The notes under the pieces were generated by a model, which saw nothing but the letters and a program-made list of their open reading frames with translations, did not search any database and was not told the origin of the DNA. Positions 1 to 8,569 of a stretch of 64,000 nt of DNA are shown here, in pieces. Source of the DNA: Pararhodobacter sp. (GTDB lineage: Bacteria; Pseudomonadota; Alphaproteobacteria; Rhodobacterales; Rhodobacteraceae); NCBI GenBank assembly GCA_020832665.1, contig JAFIEG010000001.1, forward strand, positions 1-64,000, in the 5' to 3' direction. The position numbers and the translations under genes are program-made. The first letter of the stretch is position 1; each line of letters opens with the position of its first letter.

Positions 1-79
1 CCCCTCTGGCCTGCGGCCATTCACCCCCCGGCGTATTTCAGGCAAGATGAAGGGGGGGCGGATTTTCAGGAGGGTGAGA

Positions 80-736
80 ATGGACTGGTTTGCGCCGGTC
101 AATGCCTATTGCGAGCGCACGGGGCCTGAATACTGGGCCGAGCCGGTGAATGCGTTGAGCAATGCCGCCTTTCTGATCGCGGCGGCGGTGATGGCCTGGC
201 GCCTGCGCGGGCAGGCGCTGCCGCTGGCCTGGGCGATGGTGGCGGTGCTGGCCGCGATCGGGGTGGGGAGTTTTCTGTTTCACACTCATGCCAACCGGCT
301 GACCGGGCTGATGGATGTGCTGCCGATTCTGGCTTTCATCCTGCTCTACATCTTCGCCGCGACGCGTGATTATCTCGGCGCGCGGCCCTGGCTGGCCTTG
401 CTGGCGGTGGCAGGGCTCTTTCCCTTTGCGGCGGCGCTGGTGCCGGTGTTTGCGATGGTGCCCGGGCTGGGCTCATCGGCAGGATATGCGCCGGTGCCGC
501 TTTTGATTCTGCTTTATGCCGCGCTCTTGTGGCGGCGCGCGCCGGCTACTTCGCGCGGCATGGCGGTGGGGGCGGGGCTGTTGCTGGTGTCGCTGTTTTT
601 CCGAAGCATCGATCAGGCGATTTGCGATGCCTTTGCGCTGGGCACGCATTTCATGTGGCACATCCTCAACGCCGTCATGCTGGGCTGGATGATCGAGGTC
701 TACCGCCGGCAAATGGCCGGGCTCACCGTGGCTTGA
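80..736 (+). CDS. Ceramidase-family integral membrane protein
   Basis: This 218-residue protein is very hydrophobic, with about seven predicted membrane segments. It opens with a motif typical of the alkaline ceramidase/ceramidase-domain family (MDWFAPVNAYCERTGPEYWA), keeps a central FLFHTHAN stretch where the family has its S-x-x-F-H signature, and has a late HFMWHILNAV segment with further His residues. Family members are membrane hydrolases with Zn-binding histidines; the bacterial substrate is unproven. I chose the ATG at 80 over the track start at 47 because CAGGAGGGTGAG sits just upstream and the family begins at this Met. It stands alone on the plus strand. Confidence 0.75.
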   Translation: MDWFAPVNAYCERTGPEYWAEPVNALSNAAFLIAAAVMAWRLRGQALPLAWAMVAVLAAIGVGSFLFHTHANRLTGLMDVLPILAFILLYIFAATRDYLGARPWLALLAVAGLFPFAAALVPVFAMVPGLGSSAGYAPVPLLILLYAALLWRRAPATSRGMAVGAGLLLVSLFFRSIDQAICDAFALGTHFMWHILNAVMLGWMIEVYRRQMAGLTVA

Positions 737-813
737 ACGGGGTGGGCGCGGTTTCCATGTTAGATTGAGAATGCGGGCAGAGCGGAGAACGACGACGAAA
801 GGAGGGAGAGACC

Positions 814-996
814 ATGAACAAGAGCATTCTCGACCGTCCGCGCGCCGACGCTTCCACGCGGCTTGAGCGTTATCTGCAGATCGAACGCGGCAGCGGGCCG
901 CACCCGGCGGTGCGCGTGTTGCACCGCAAGCGGCGCGACGAACGCCCGATGGCGCTGGTGCCGCGCAACCGCATCATGTGGCGGCGCAGCGTCTGA
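814..996 (+). CDS. Small basic hypothetical protein (60 aa)
   Basis: I do not recognise this 60-residue, Arg-rich, soluble-looking protein. The case for a real gene is a strong ribosome-binding site (AAAGGAGGGAGAG) just before the ATG, coding-like GC bias at third codon positions, and a fit between the upstream membrane protein and the minus-strand terminator of ilvE. It has no Cys pairs, membrane segment or signal peptide. No function is proposed. Confidence 0.5.
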   Translation: MNKSILDRPRADASTRLERYLQIERGSGPHPAVRVLHRKRRDERPMALVPRNRIMWRRSV

Positions 997-1012
997 ACCC
1001 GCCGAACGGCAA

Positions 1013-1040
1013 GAAAAAAAGGCGCGCAAGGCGCGCCTTT
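1013..1040 (-). terminator. Rho-independent terminator of ilvE
   Basis: A GGCGCGC stem pairs across an AAG loop with GCGCGCC, with an A/T extension. On the minus strand it is followed by a run of seven T residues, as expected for an intrinsic terminator about 30 bases past the ilvE stop codon. Confidence 0.75.
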
Positions 1041-1067
1041 CACCATGTCCTTCGACATGTGCCCGAT

Positions 1068-1934
1068 CTAACTGCGCACCAGCTTTTCATAGGCCGCTGC
1101 CACATCGCGCGTCAGCTGGCCGACCTGGAAGTGCCAGTCGCCGATCTGGCCCACCGGCGTGACCTCGGCAGCCGTGCCGGTCAGCCAGCATTGCTGGAAG
1201 CCGGCGAGTTCCTCGGGCATGATGTGGCGCTCATGCACGGTGATGCCCATGTCCTTGAGCATCTGGATGACTGTCTGCCTTGTAATGCCGTTGAGAATGG
1301 CATCGGGGATCGGCGTGTGCACCTCGCCATCCTTGACGAAAAAGACATTGGCCCCCGTCGCCTCGGCAACATAGCCGCGATAGTCGAAGAACAACGCATC
1401 CGAGCAGCCCTTTGCCTCGGCGGCGTGCTTGGACATGGTGCAGATCATGTAAAGCCCGGCGGCCTTGGCCGAGGTGGGAATGGTATCGGGTGAGGGCCGC
1501 TTCCACTTGGCGATGTCGAGCTTGGCGCCTTGCATCTTGGCGTCGCCGTAATAGGCGCCCCATTCCCAGGCGGCGATGGCCAGCCGCACCGGGTTACGGC
1601 GCGAGGCCACGCCCATATCCTCTCCCGCGCCGCGCCATGCGACCGCACGCAGATAGGCTTCGTTCAGGTTGTTGGCCTTGAGCACCGCCGCCTTGGCCTC
1701 TTCGATCTGGTCGACCGACCAGGGGATGGGCATGTCCAGTTGCCGCCCCGATTCGAGCAGCCTTTTGGAATGTTCGCGGCTCTTGAATATCTTGCCGTTA
1801 TAGCAGCGCTCGCCCTCGAACACCGACGAGGCGTAATGCAGCGCGTGGCTGAGCACATGGGTGGTGGCATCGCGCCAGGGCGCCAGTGCCCCGTCCATCC
1901 AGATGAACCCGTCGCGATTGTCGTATGCGGTCAT
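1068..1934 (-). CDS. ilvE: Branched-chain amino acid aminotransferase
   Basis: This 288-residue fold-type IV PLP aminotransferase moves an amino group between glutamate and the 2-oxo acids of Leu, Ile and Val in the cytoplasm. Visible features are the N-terminal SHALHYASSVFEGERCY segment, the EAYLRAVAWRG region, the PLP-lysine region (TSAKAAGLYMICTMSK), the E-A-T-G-A-N-V-F-F motif and the GITRQTVIQML helix, in family order. I start at the Met of MTAYDNRDG because the ORF-track extension of 32 residues is not family-like. It is divergent from the PetP/PetR-like pair, an arrangement I associate with Rhodobacteraceae. Confidence 0.93.
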   Translation of the reverse strand: MTAYDNRDGFIWMDGALAPWRDATTHVLSHALHYASSVFEGERCYNGKIFKSREHSKRLLESGRQLDMPIPWSVDQIEEAKAAVLKANNLNEAYLRAVAWRGAGEDMGVASRRNPVRLAIAAWEWGAYYGDAKMQGAKLDIAKWKRPSPDTIPTSAKAAGLYMICTMSKHAAEAKGCSDALFFDYRGYVAEATGANVFFVKDGEVHTPIPDAILNGITRQTVIQMLKDMGITVHERHIMPEELAGFQQCWLTGTAAEVTPVGQIGDWHFQVGQLTRDVAAAYEKLVRS

Positions 1935-2108
1935 TGATGCCCCCTGATACCCCGTGAGAGTTTCCGATTGTTGCGCCTGCCGGGCTAGGGTTCGACAGAA
2001 AGTTACGCCAAAACGCGAAACGGCTAGCAATTGATTCTTGGAAAGTCAACAAGACTGACATAAACTGAGCGCGAAAAATGCTCCGGTTCGGGCACAAGTG
2101 AACGGGTA

Positions 2109-2624
2109 ATGCGACAGGCAGGCATGAGCGATGGCGCGGCAGGGGGCGAGAGCCTTCTTTTTCTGACCGATGAGCAGCTGCGCAAGGGAATCGAGGCGAT
2201 GTTCTTCGCCTATCGCGGCTTTACCGCCGATCCTGACCGTATTCTGGCCGAGATGGATTATGGTCGCGCGCATCACCGGGCGCTACATTTCATCAATCGC
2301 AGCCCGGGGTTGACGGTGAATGCGCTGATGGCGGTTCTGGGGGTGACCAAACAGTCGCTCAACCGGGTGCTGCGCCGGCTTATCGCCGACGGGCTGGTGG
2401 AAAGCCGCGTTGGCCGGCGCGACCGGCGCGAGCGTCACCTGTATCTGACCGCCGACGGCGCCGAGCTGGAGCGGCGCCTTTCCGAGGCCCAGCGCGCGCG
2501 CATGCGCGCGGCTTATCGCGCCGCCGGGCCGCAGGCGGTCGCGGGGTTCCGGCAGGTGCTGGAAGCGATGATGGACGACCAGATTCGCGCGCAATACCAG
2601 GCCATGCGGGACACCCGGGCATGA
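2109..2624 (+). CDS. petP: MarR-family regulator, PetP-like
   Basis: This 171-residue winged-helix protein has a MarR core: helix-turn-helix around LTVNALMAVLGVTKQSLNRVLRRLIADGLV, then a wing (RVGRRDRRERHLYLTADG) and a C-terminal dimerisation helix. Its stop overlaps the start of the response regulator by four bases (ATGA). That pairing matches petP-petR of Rhodobacter capsulatus, where PetR is needed for cytochrome bc1 and c2 synthesis. The symbol rests on this pairing and general similarity. The start could also be the Met at 2124; neither has a clear ribosome-binding site. Confidence 0.75.
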   Translation: MRQAGMSDGAAGGESLLFLTDEQLRKGIEAMFFAYRGFTADPDRILAEMDYGRAHHRALHFINRSPGLTVNALMAVLGVTKQSLNRVLRRLIADGLVESRVGRRDRRERHLYLTADGAELERRLSEAQRARMRAAYRAAGPQAVAGFRQVLEAMMDDQIRAQYQAMRDTRA

Positions 2625-3394
2625 GTGTGCGCACTCATTCTGCGCCCCTATCCGATGGCGGATCCGGCGCGGCGGCGGGCAGCCCGGCGGCGGCGCATCT
2701 GCTGATCGTCGATGATGACGACCGTATTCGCGGGCTCTTGCAGAAATACCTTATCCGGCAGGGGTTTCTGGTGACCGCCGCGCCCGATGCGGTGCGTGCG
2801 CGGCGGTTGATGGCGGGGCTCGCCTTCGATCTGGTGGTGCTCGATGTGATGATGCCGGGCGAGGATGGCATCAGCCTGCTGGCCTGGCTGCGCCGCGAAT
2901 CGGCGGTGCCGGTCATCCTACTCACCGCGCGCGGCGAGACGCGCGAGCGGATCGAGGGGCTGGAAGCTGGCGCCGATGATTATCTGGCCAAGCCCTTTGA
3001 GCCGCGCGAACTGGTGCTGCGCATCAACGCCGTCTTGCGCCGCACGCCGCAGGCTGGCCCCGAGACGCTGACGCCGCGCCTCATGGCGCTGGGGCGGCTG
3101 CGATACGATCTGGAAAGCGGTGAGCTGCAAGAGGGCGGCCAGCCGGTGCGCCTGACCCAGACCGAGGCGGCGCTGATGCGGGTGCTGGCGGCGCATCAGG
3201 GCGAGGTGCTCAGCCGCGAGGCGCTGGTCGATCAGCTGGGCCGTGACCGCCCCGGCGGCGCCGGCGAACTGGCGCAGGAGCGCGCCATCGATGTGCAGAT
3301 CACGCGCCTTCGCCGCAAGATCGAACCCGACCCGAAGCGCCCGCGTTTCTTGCAAACCGTGCGCGGCGAGGGGTATCGGCTGACCGGCGGTTGA
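2621..3394 (+). CDS. petR: OmpR/PhoB-type response regulator, PetR-like
   Basis: This 257-residue two-domain regulator has a receiver domain at about residues 28-140, with acidic pocket (VDDDDR), phospho-acceptor Asp in LVVLDVMMPGEDG, switch Thr in LLTARGE and Lys in AKPFEP. A winged-helix DNA-binding domain follows at about 155-255, ending QTVRGEGYRL. A low-complexity Gly/Ala stretch precedes the receiver. It is translationally coupled to the MarR-type partner. No histidine kinase is adjacent, as in the R. capsulatus petPR arrangement. Its likely targets are respiratory cytochrome genes, by homology only. Confidence 0.82.
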   Translation: MSVRTHSAPLSDGGSGAAAGSPAAAHLLIVDDDDRIRGLLQKYLIRQGFLVTAAPDAVRARRLMAGLAFDLVVLDVMMPGEDGISLLAWLRRESAVPVILLTARGETRERIEGLEAGADDYLAKPFEPRELVLRINAVLRRTPQAGPETLTPRLMALGRLRYDLESGELQEGGQPVRLTQTEAALMRVLAAHQGEVLSREALVDQLGRDRPGGAGELAQERAIDVQITRLRRKIEPDPKRPRFLQTVRGEGYRLTGG

Positions 3395-3408
3395 AGGAGG
3401 GCGCGCAC

Positions 3409-4767
3409 TTGGCATCGGTCATCGACTCGGCCTATCTGGGCGACGGTTTCGGCACGGCTTCCATGCGCGAGGTGTTTTCCGACCACGCGCGGTTGGCGGC
3501 ATGGGTCGAGGCCGAGGTGGCGCTGGCGCAAGCGCAGGCCGAGCAAGGCATGATCCCGCCCGAAGCGGCCGAGGCCATCGCCCGCGCCGCGCGCCCCGAT
3601 GCGCTGGATATGGCGGCCATGAAGGCCGATTACGATGTCTCGGGCGTGGCGATCGTGCCGCTGGTCAGGCATCTGGGCGCGTTGATCGACGAGCACTCGC
3701 GCCGCTGGCTGCATTACGGCGCCACCACGCAGGATATCGTCGATACCGGCACGGTGCTGCAGATGCGCCGGGCGCTGGCGCTGATCAGCGACGATCTTGA
3801 CGCCGTGGCGCGAGCGCTGGCCGTGCTGGCGCGCGCGCATCGCGATACGGTCATGGCCGGGCGCTCGTTTCAGCAGCAGGCGGTGCCGGTCACCTTTGGT
3901 TACAAGGCGGCGGTGTGGCTTGACGAGATGCTGCGCCACCGCACCCGGCTGGTGGCGCTGCGCCAGCGGCTGGAGGTGGTGCAACTAGGTGGCGCGGTGG
4001 GCACGCTGGCCACGATGGGCGATCAGGGGCCGGCGGTGCGCGCGGCGATGGCGCGGCAACTGGGGTTGGGCGAGCCGGGTATCACCTGGCATGTCGCGCG
4101 CGATCGCTGGGGCGAACTGGTGCAGTGGCAAGCGCTGGTCGGCGCCAGCCTTGGCAAGATCGCCGGCGAGGTGGTGCTGTTGATGCGCTCCGAGGTGGGC
4201 GAGGTCTTCGAGGGCGCGGTGCCCGGCCGCGGCGGCTCGTCGACCATGCCGCAAAAACGTAACCCGGTTTCCTGCCCGCAGATCATCGCCATTGCCCGCA
4301 AGCTGCGCGATCTGCCGGCGCTGCAGCTCGATGCCATGATGCAGGAGCATGAGCGCGGGGCCGGGGCCATGCCGATGGAGTGGCTGACCGTCCCCGAGGG
4401 GTTCGTGCTGCTCTCTGGCGCGCTGGCGCAAACGCGGTCGCTGCTTGAAGGGCTGGAAATCGACGCTGCGCGCATGCGCGCCAATCTCGCCGCCGGCGGC
4501 GGGCTGATCATGGCCGAGGCGGTGATGATGGGGCTGGCGCCGGCAATGGGCCGTGACGCGGCCAAGGCGGCGGTCGAGGGCGCGGCGCGGCGCGCGCGCG
4601 AGGGCGGGCAAAGCCTGCGCGCGGCGCTCATGGCCGATGCGGCGCTGGCGGCGCATCTAAATGCCGCAACGCTCGACCGGCTGCTCGATCCGGCGCGCTA
4701 CACGGGCAGCGCCGGCGCCATGGTCGATGCCGTGCTGCAGCAGGCTGCCGCGGCTGGGCTGGGCTGA
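3409..4767 (+). CDS. Fumarase/aspartase-superfamily lyase, 3-carboxy-cis,cis-muconate cycloisomerase-like
   Basis: This protein of about 452 residues carries the superfamily signature GRGGSSTMPQKRNPVSC near residue 275, and the family-typical HYGATTQDIVDTG and SFQQQAVPVTFGYK segments. It resembles PcaB (protocatechuate ortho pathway) and the related adenylosuccinate/argininosuccinate lyases. The track start at 3391 is a TTG whose next codons form an AAGGAGG ribosome-binding site. I therefore place the real start at the TTG at 3409, about eight bases downstream. It follows petR closely and may be cotranscribed. No other ortho-pathway gene is adjacent, so the substrate is open. Confidence 0.8.
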   Translation: MASVIDSAYLGDGFGTASMREVFSDHARLAAWVEAEVALAQAQAEQGMIPPEAAEAIARAARPDALDMAAMKADYDVSGVAIVPLVRHLGALIDEHSRRWLHYGATTQDIVDTGTVLQMRRALALISDDLDAVARALAVLARAHRDTVMAGRSFQQQAVPVTFGYKAAVWLDEMLRHRTRLVALRQRLEVVQLGGAVGTLATMGDQGPAVRAAMARQLGLGEPGITWHVARDRWGELVQWQALVGASLGKIAGEVVLLMRSEVGEVFEGAVPGRGGSSTMPQKRNPVSCPQIIAIARKLRDLPALQLDAMMQEHERGAGAMPMEWLTVPEGFVLLSGALAQTRSLLEGLEIDAARMRANLAAGGGLIMAEAVMMGLAPAMGRDAAKAAVEGAARRAREGGQSLRAALMADAALAAHLNAATLDRLLDPARYTGSAGAMVDAVLQQAAAAGLG

Positions 4768-4844
4768 GCGCGGCGCTTTCATTCCGCACGCCCGCGCGCT
4801 AATCAGGCGCAGCACCGCCAACCAACCAAGGGCCCGCGCGCATC

Positions 4845-6197
4845 ATGACAAAGACCCCGCCCCCCGCCGAGCTGACCGAGGCCCTGCTCGATGCCGCGCG
4901 CCGCGCCGGTGCCGAGGCCGCCGATGCCATCGTGATCGAGGGCTGCTCGGTCTCGGTCGATGTGCGTGACGGCGCGCTGGAGCAGGCCGAACGCGCCGAG
5001 GGGATCGATCTTGGCCTGCGCGTGCTCATCGGTCGCCGCCAAGCCTGCGTATCAAGCGGCGATGCCCGGCCCGAGACGCTGCTGGCCATGGCCGAACGCG
5101 CCGTGGCCATGGCGCGCGAGGCGCCCGAAGACCCCTGGGCTGGGCTGGCCGAGCCCGCGCAGCTTGCAGGTCGGCGCAATGCCGAAGGGCTGGAACTTGA
5201 CGACCCCGCGCCCGAGCCCGAACCCGCCGCGCTGGAAGCCCGCGCCCTTGCCGCCGAGGCCGCCGCGCTGGCCGTTTCCGGCATCAGCCGGATCGACAGC
5301 GCCTCGGCCTCATACGGGCGGCGGCTGGTGCATCTGGCGGCCTCGAACGGCTTTTCGGGTGGCTATGCGCGCACCATGCATTCCACCAGTTGCGTGGCGA
5401 TCACCGGCGAGGGCACCGGGATGGAGCGCGACTGGGCCGCCGAATCGCGCATCCATCTGGCCGATCTGCCGCCGCCCGAAGAGGTGGGCCAGCTCGCCGG
5501 TGAACGCGCCGCCGCGCGACTGGGCGCGCGCAAGCCGCCCTCGGGCGCCTTTCCCGTGCTCTATGACGAGCGCGTGGCAAATTCGCTGATCGGGCATCTG
5601 GTGGCGGCGATCAACGGCACCGCCATCACCCGCGGCGCAAGCTGGCTGCGCGATGCGCTGGGCCAGCCGGTGCTGCCCGCCGCGCTCAGCCTGAACGAAG
5701 ACCCGCATCGCCGGCGCATCAGCGGCTCGCGCCCCTTCGATGCCGAGGGCCTGCCCACCGCGCCGCGCGCGCTGGTGGCGGATGGCGTGCTGCAGGGCTG
5801 GGTGCTCGATCTGGCCACGGCGCGCAAGCTGGGGCTGGAAAGCACCGCCAATGCCAGCCGCGGCCCCTCGTCGCCGCCCTCGCCATCGACCTCGAATCTG
5901 GCGCTTACCCAGGGGGTGCACAGCCGCGACGATCTGATCCGCGAGATGGGCACGGGGCTGCTGGTGACTTCGCTAATCGGCGCCACCATCAACCCCAATA
6001 CCGGCGATTACTCGCGCGGCGCCTCGGGCTTTTGGGTCGAAGGCGGCGAGATTCGCTATCCGGTCAATGAATGCACCATCGCCGGCAATCTGCGCGACAT
6101 GCTCATGCGTCTGACCCCGGCCAATGACGCGCGCACGCATCTGGGCACAGTGGTGCCGTCGCTTCTGGTCGAGGGGCTCACCCTTGCCGGCAGCTGA
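4845..6197 (+). CDS. pmbA: TldD/PmbA-family metalloprotease, PmbA (TldE) type
   Basis: This 450-residue cytoplasmic protein has the PmbA family layout: an N-terminal domain with SVSVDVRDGALEQAERAEGIDLGLRVL, a middle region with ISRIDSASASYG, and a C-terminal barrel rich in Gly with NPNTGDYSRGASGFWVEGGEI close to the end. TldD/TldE complexes process peptides such as microcin B17 and the CcdA antitoxin. The PmbA/TldE subunit is not the metal-binding one, and the TldD HExxxH motif is indeed absent here. Its 3' end overlaps the next gene. Confidence 0.88.
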   Translation: MTKTPPPAELTEALLDAARRAGAEAADAIVIEGCSVSVDVRDGALEQAERAEGIDLGLRVLIGRRQACVSSGDARPETLLAMAERAVAMAREAPEDPWAGLAEPAQLAGRRNAEGLELDDPAPEPEPAALEARALAAEAAALAVSGISRIDSASASYGRRLVHLAASNGFSGGYARTMHSTSCVAITGEGTGMERDWAAESRIHLADLPPPEEVGQLAGERAAARLGARKPPSGAFPVLYDERVANSLIGHLVAAINGTAITRGASWLRDALGQPVLPAALSLNEDPHRRRISGSRPFDAEGLPTAPRALVADGVLQGWVLDLATARKLGLESTANASRGPSSPPSPSTSNLALTQGVHSRDDLIREMGTGLLVTSLIGATINPNTGDYSRGASGFWVEGGEIRYPVNECTIAGNLRDMLMRLTPANDARTHLGTVVPSLLVEGLTLAGS

Positions 6198-7014
6198 ACT
6201 GCCTCTCAATGGCAACGACCCGCAGGCAGCCGATCTGGCGCTGCTCACCGAGGCCGCCATGGGCGCCGGCGCGATTGCGAAGCGCCATTTCGGGCAGGGG
6301 TTGCAGGGCCGGGAAAAGCCCGGCGGCCAGGGGCCGGTGACCGAGGCCGATATCGAGGTCAACGATTACCTGCACGCGCGGCTGATGGAGGCCCGGCCCG
6401 GCTATGGCTGGATGTCCGAGGAAAGCGCACCGCTGGAAAACCGCGCGCGGCTGGGCGCGCGGGCGGTGTTCGTCATCGACCCGATCGACGGCACTCGCGC
6501 CTTCATCGAGGGGCAGAAAAGCTTTGCCCATGCGCTGGCGGTGGTCATCGCCGGCAAGCCGGTGGCGGCGGTGGTGCATCTGCCACTTCTGGGGCTGACC
6601 TATCGCGCCATCGCCGGGCGCGGAGCCTGGCTCAATGACCTCCCGCTCACTGCATCGGCGCGCGGGGTGGTGACCGGGGCGCGGGTGTTGGCCACGCGCC
6701 CCACGCTCGAGCCGCGCCACTGGCCCGGCGGCGTGCCGCTGGTGCAGCGCCATTTCCGCCCCTCGCTGGCCTGGCGGCTGGCGCTGGTGGGCGAGGGCGC
6801 GTTTGACGCCATGATCACGTTGCGCGATGCATGGGACTGGGATATCGCCGCCGCTGCGCTGATCGCCGCCGAGGCTGGCGCTTGCGTCACCGACCGCCAC
6901 GGCGCGCCCTTGCGCTTCAACAGCGAAGGGGCGCTCAATGCCGGTGTGCTGGCGGCGCCGGATGCGCTGCATGCCGGGCTCTTGCAGGCGCTGGGCGTGC
7001 AGCAGAGCGATTGA
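6184..7014 (+). CDS. cysQ: Inositol-monophosphatase-family phosphatase, CysQ-like
   Basis: This protein of about 276 residues has the Mg-dependent, Li-sensitive phosphatase motifs in order: GWMSEES (metal Glu), IDPIDGTRAFIEG (DPxDGT) and AWDWDIAAAALIAAEAGA (WDxAA). Relatives hydrolyse 3'-phosphoadenosine 5'-phosphate or inositol phosphates; the sequence alone does not separate these, though the IDGTRAF form and length favour a CysQ-type enzyme. The track start at 6124 lies well inside pmbA. I prefer the TTG at 6184, which overlaps the pmbA stop by 14 bases and implies coupling. Confidence 0.8.
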   Translation: MPAAELPLNGNDPQAADLALLTEAAMGAGAIAKRHFGQGLQGREKPGGQGPVTEADIEVNDYLHARLMEARPGYGWMSEESAPLENRARLGARAVFVIDPIDGTRAFIEGQKSFAHALAVVIAGKPVAAVVHLPLLGLTYRAIAGRGAWLNDLPLTASARGVVTGARVLATRPTLEPRHWPGGVPLVQRHFRPSLAWRLALVGEGAFDAMITLRDAWDWDIAAAALIAAEAGACVTDRHGAPLRFNSEGALNAGVLAAPDALHAGLLQALGVQQSD

Positions 7015-7066
7015 ACGCGGTTGCGGGCAGACCTGCCCTGCCCGGCCGCCCGTCAGGGAGAAGGAC

Positions 7067-7312
7067 ATGGCACAAAGGCTGCATCTGGTTTTCGGGGGAG
7101 AGCTGACCGACCCCTCTGGCACCGAATTCGTCGATCTGTCGCAGATTCACATCGTCGGGCTTTTTCCCGATTACGCCAGCGCCTATCGCGCCTGGAAGGC
7201 CGAGGCGCAGCGCACCGTCGATCAGGCCGCGACGCGCTATTTCATCGCGCATCTGCACAGGCTGCTGGAAGAGACCCATGAAAACAGCGCGACCGAGGCG
7301 TTGGGCGGCTGA
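7067..7312 (+). CDS. DUF4170-type small protein
   Basis: This 81-residue soluble protein contains GGELTDPSGTEFVDL and an AYRAWKAEAQRTVDQA helix, features of the short alphaproteobacterial DUF4170 family, for which I know no established function. The ATG at 7067 follows GGGAGAAGGAC and is preferred to the upstream track start, which lies inside the phosphatase gene. It sits immediately before the Kdo transferase-like gene and lpxK, which suggests a tie to lipid A assembly by context only. Confidence 0.75.
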   Translation: MAQRLHLVFGGELTDPSGTEFVDLSQIHIVGLFPDYASAYRAWKAEAQRTVDQAATRYFIAHLHRLLEETHENSATEALGG

Positions 7313-8569
7313 TTGGCCGCGCAGGAAGCCGCCCGGGTGGAGCCCGCGCCTGGGCTTGCGACTGATGCCCGTGCCGGCTTCCGGCCCGACGCGCGGCGAG
7401 GCCACGCCGTGAGCGCCGCCGCCAATGCGCCGCTGCGCTTGTGGCTGCACGCTGCTGACAAGGGCGCCAGCGCGGCGCTTTCGGTGCTGGCGCAGCATCT
7501 GGCTGAAAAGCCGGCGGCGCTGGTCTGTGTGCAGACCGGCCCGGGCGGGGATGGGCTGGCCGGGGCGCCGGGTCAGGCGGCGGCGGTCGATGCCTTTTTG
7601 CGTGAGCACGCGCCGGTGGTGCTGGTCGTGGCTGGCGAGCCCCTGCCGCGCGGGCTGATCGAGCGCGCAAGGGTGCATGGGCTGGGCCGGTTTCTGGTCG
7701 ATGCGCCGCGCCCGGCGGATCGCGGCGGCTGGCTGCTCTGGCCCGGCGCCGGCACCGGCACCGGGCGGCTGTTGCGCCAGTTCACCCAGATACACGCCCG
7801 CGACAAGCGCGCCGCCGAGGCGCTGGCGCGCCGCGCGGGGGGCGGGGTGGCCGTGCAGGTCACCGGGGCGCTGGCCCGCCACCGGCCGGCGCCGCCCTGC
7901 AACCGTGCCGAGCTGGAGGCACTTCGCGCGAGCCTGGGCGGTCGCCCGGCCTGGTTCGCCCAGTCGCTGCCCCTGTCCGAGGCCGAGGCGGCGTTTCGCG
8001 CCCATGTCCACGCGCTCAGGCTTGCGCACCGGCTGTTGCTGATCGTCAGCCCCGCCGATCCCGCCGACAGCGCCGCGCTGGCCGATTGCGCGGCCGGAAT
8101 GGGGCTCGCCACCGCGCAGCGCAGCCGCGACGACGAGCTGGGCGAGACCACCCAGCTTTTTGTTGCCGATGATGGCGACGATCCGGGCCTTTTCCTGCGG
8201 CTGGCGCAGATCTGCTATCTGGGCGGAGGGCTTACCCCCGGCACCCCGCCACCGGCCCCGGTGTCGGCAGCGGCGCTGGGCGCGGCGCTGATCCATGGCC
8301 CGCATTGCAGCGCCGACGACCGGCCGCTGCTGGAACGGCTCGATCGCGCCGGCGCGGCGCGGCGTATCGGCACGGGCGCCGAGCTGGGCCCGGCGGTGGG
8401 CCATTTCCTGCAGCCCGAAACCCTGGCGCTGGCCGCGCTCAGAGCCTGGGAGATCGCCAGCGAGGGCAGCGATGCCACCGAGCGGCTGGCGCAGACACTG
8501 CTGGAGTGGTGCCGCCACGAGGCGTCGCAGGCCGGCCCTGGCGCCGGCGGCGCAGGGGGCAAGGCATGA
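7313..8569 (+). CDS. waaA: Divergent 3-deoxy-D-manno-octulosonic acid (Kdo) transferase-like protein
   Basis: This glycosyltransferase-like protein of about 418 residues sits between a DUF4170 gene and lpxK, where Rhodobacterales place their Kdo transferase. Two late segments resemble Waa[12 protein letters not shown] for the family FVGGSL motif, and [17 protein letters not shown] for GPHxxNF, followed by an [10 protein letters not shown] helix. The N-terminal domain is weakly conserved and lacks the usual membrane anchor. The start is uncertain: a TTG directly after the upstream stop (used here), or GTG codons at 7337 or 7410. It would add Kdo to lipid A precursor at the inner membrane. Confidence 0.65.
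   Translation: MAAQEAARVEPAPGLATDARAGFRPDARRGHAVSAAANAPLRLWLHAADKGASAALSVLAQHLAEKPAALVCVQTGPGGDGLAGAPGQAAAVDAFLREHAPVVLVVAGEPLPRGLIERARVHGLGRFLVDAPRPADRGGWLLWPGAGTGTGRLLRQFTQIHARDKRAAEALARRAGGGVAVQVTGALARHRPAPPCNRAELEALRASLGGRPAWFAQSLPLSEAEAAFRAHVHALRLAHRLLLIVSPADPADSAALADCAAGMGLATAQRSRDDELGETTQLFVADDGDDPGLFLRLAQICYLGGGLTPGTPPPAPVSAAALGAALIHGPHCSADDRPLLERLDRAGAARRIGTGAELGPAVGHFLQPETLALAALRAWEIASEGSDATERLAQTLLEWCRHEASQAGPGAGGAGGKA

Noticed and set aside
3409-4767. PcaB-like lyase as part of the aromatic cluster
   Set aside because: It is 35 kb away, downstream of petR, and no other ortho-cleavage gene is adjacent, so I do not link it to the meta-cleavage cluster.
6935-8518. 527-residue minus-strand ORF across the DUF4170 and Kdo transferase genes
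   Set aside because: It is antisense to genes with recognisable motifs and ribosome-binding sites, and its composition is Gln/Arg/Gly-rich.
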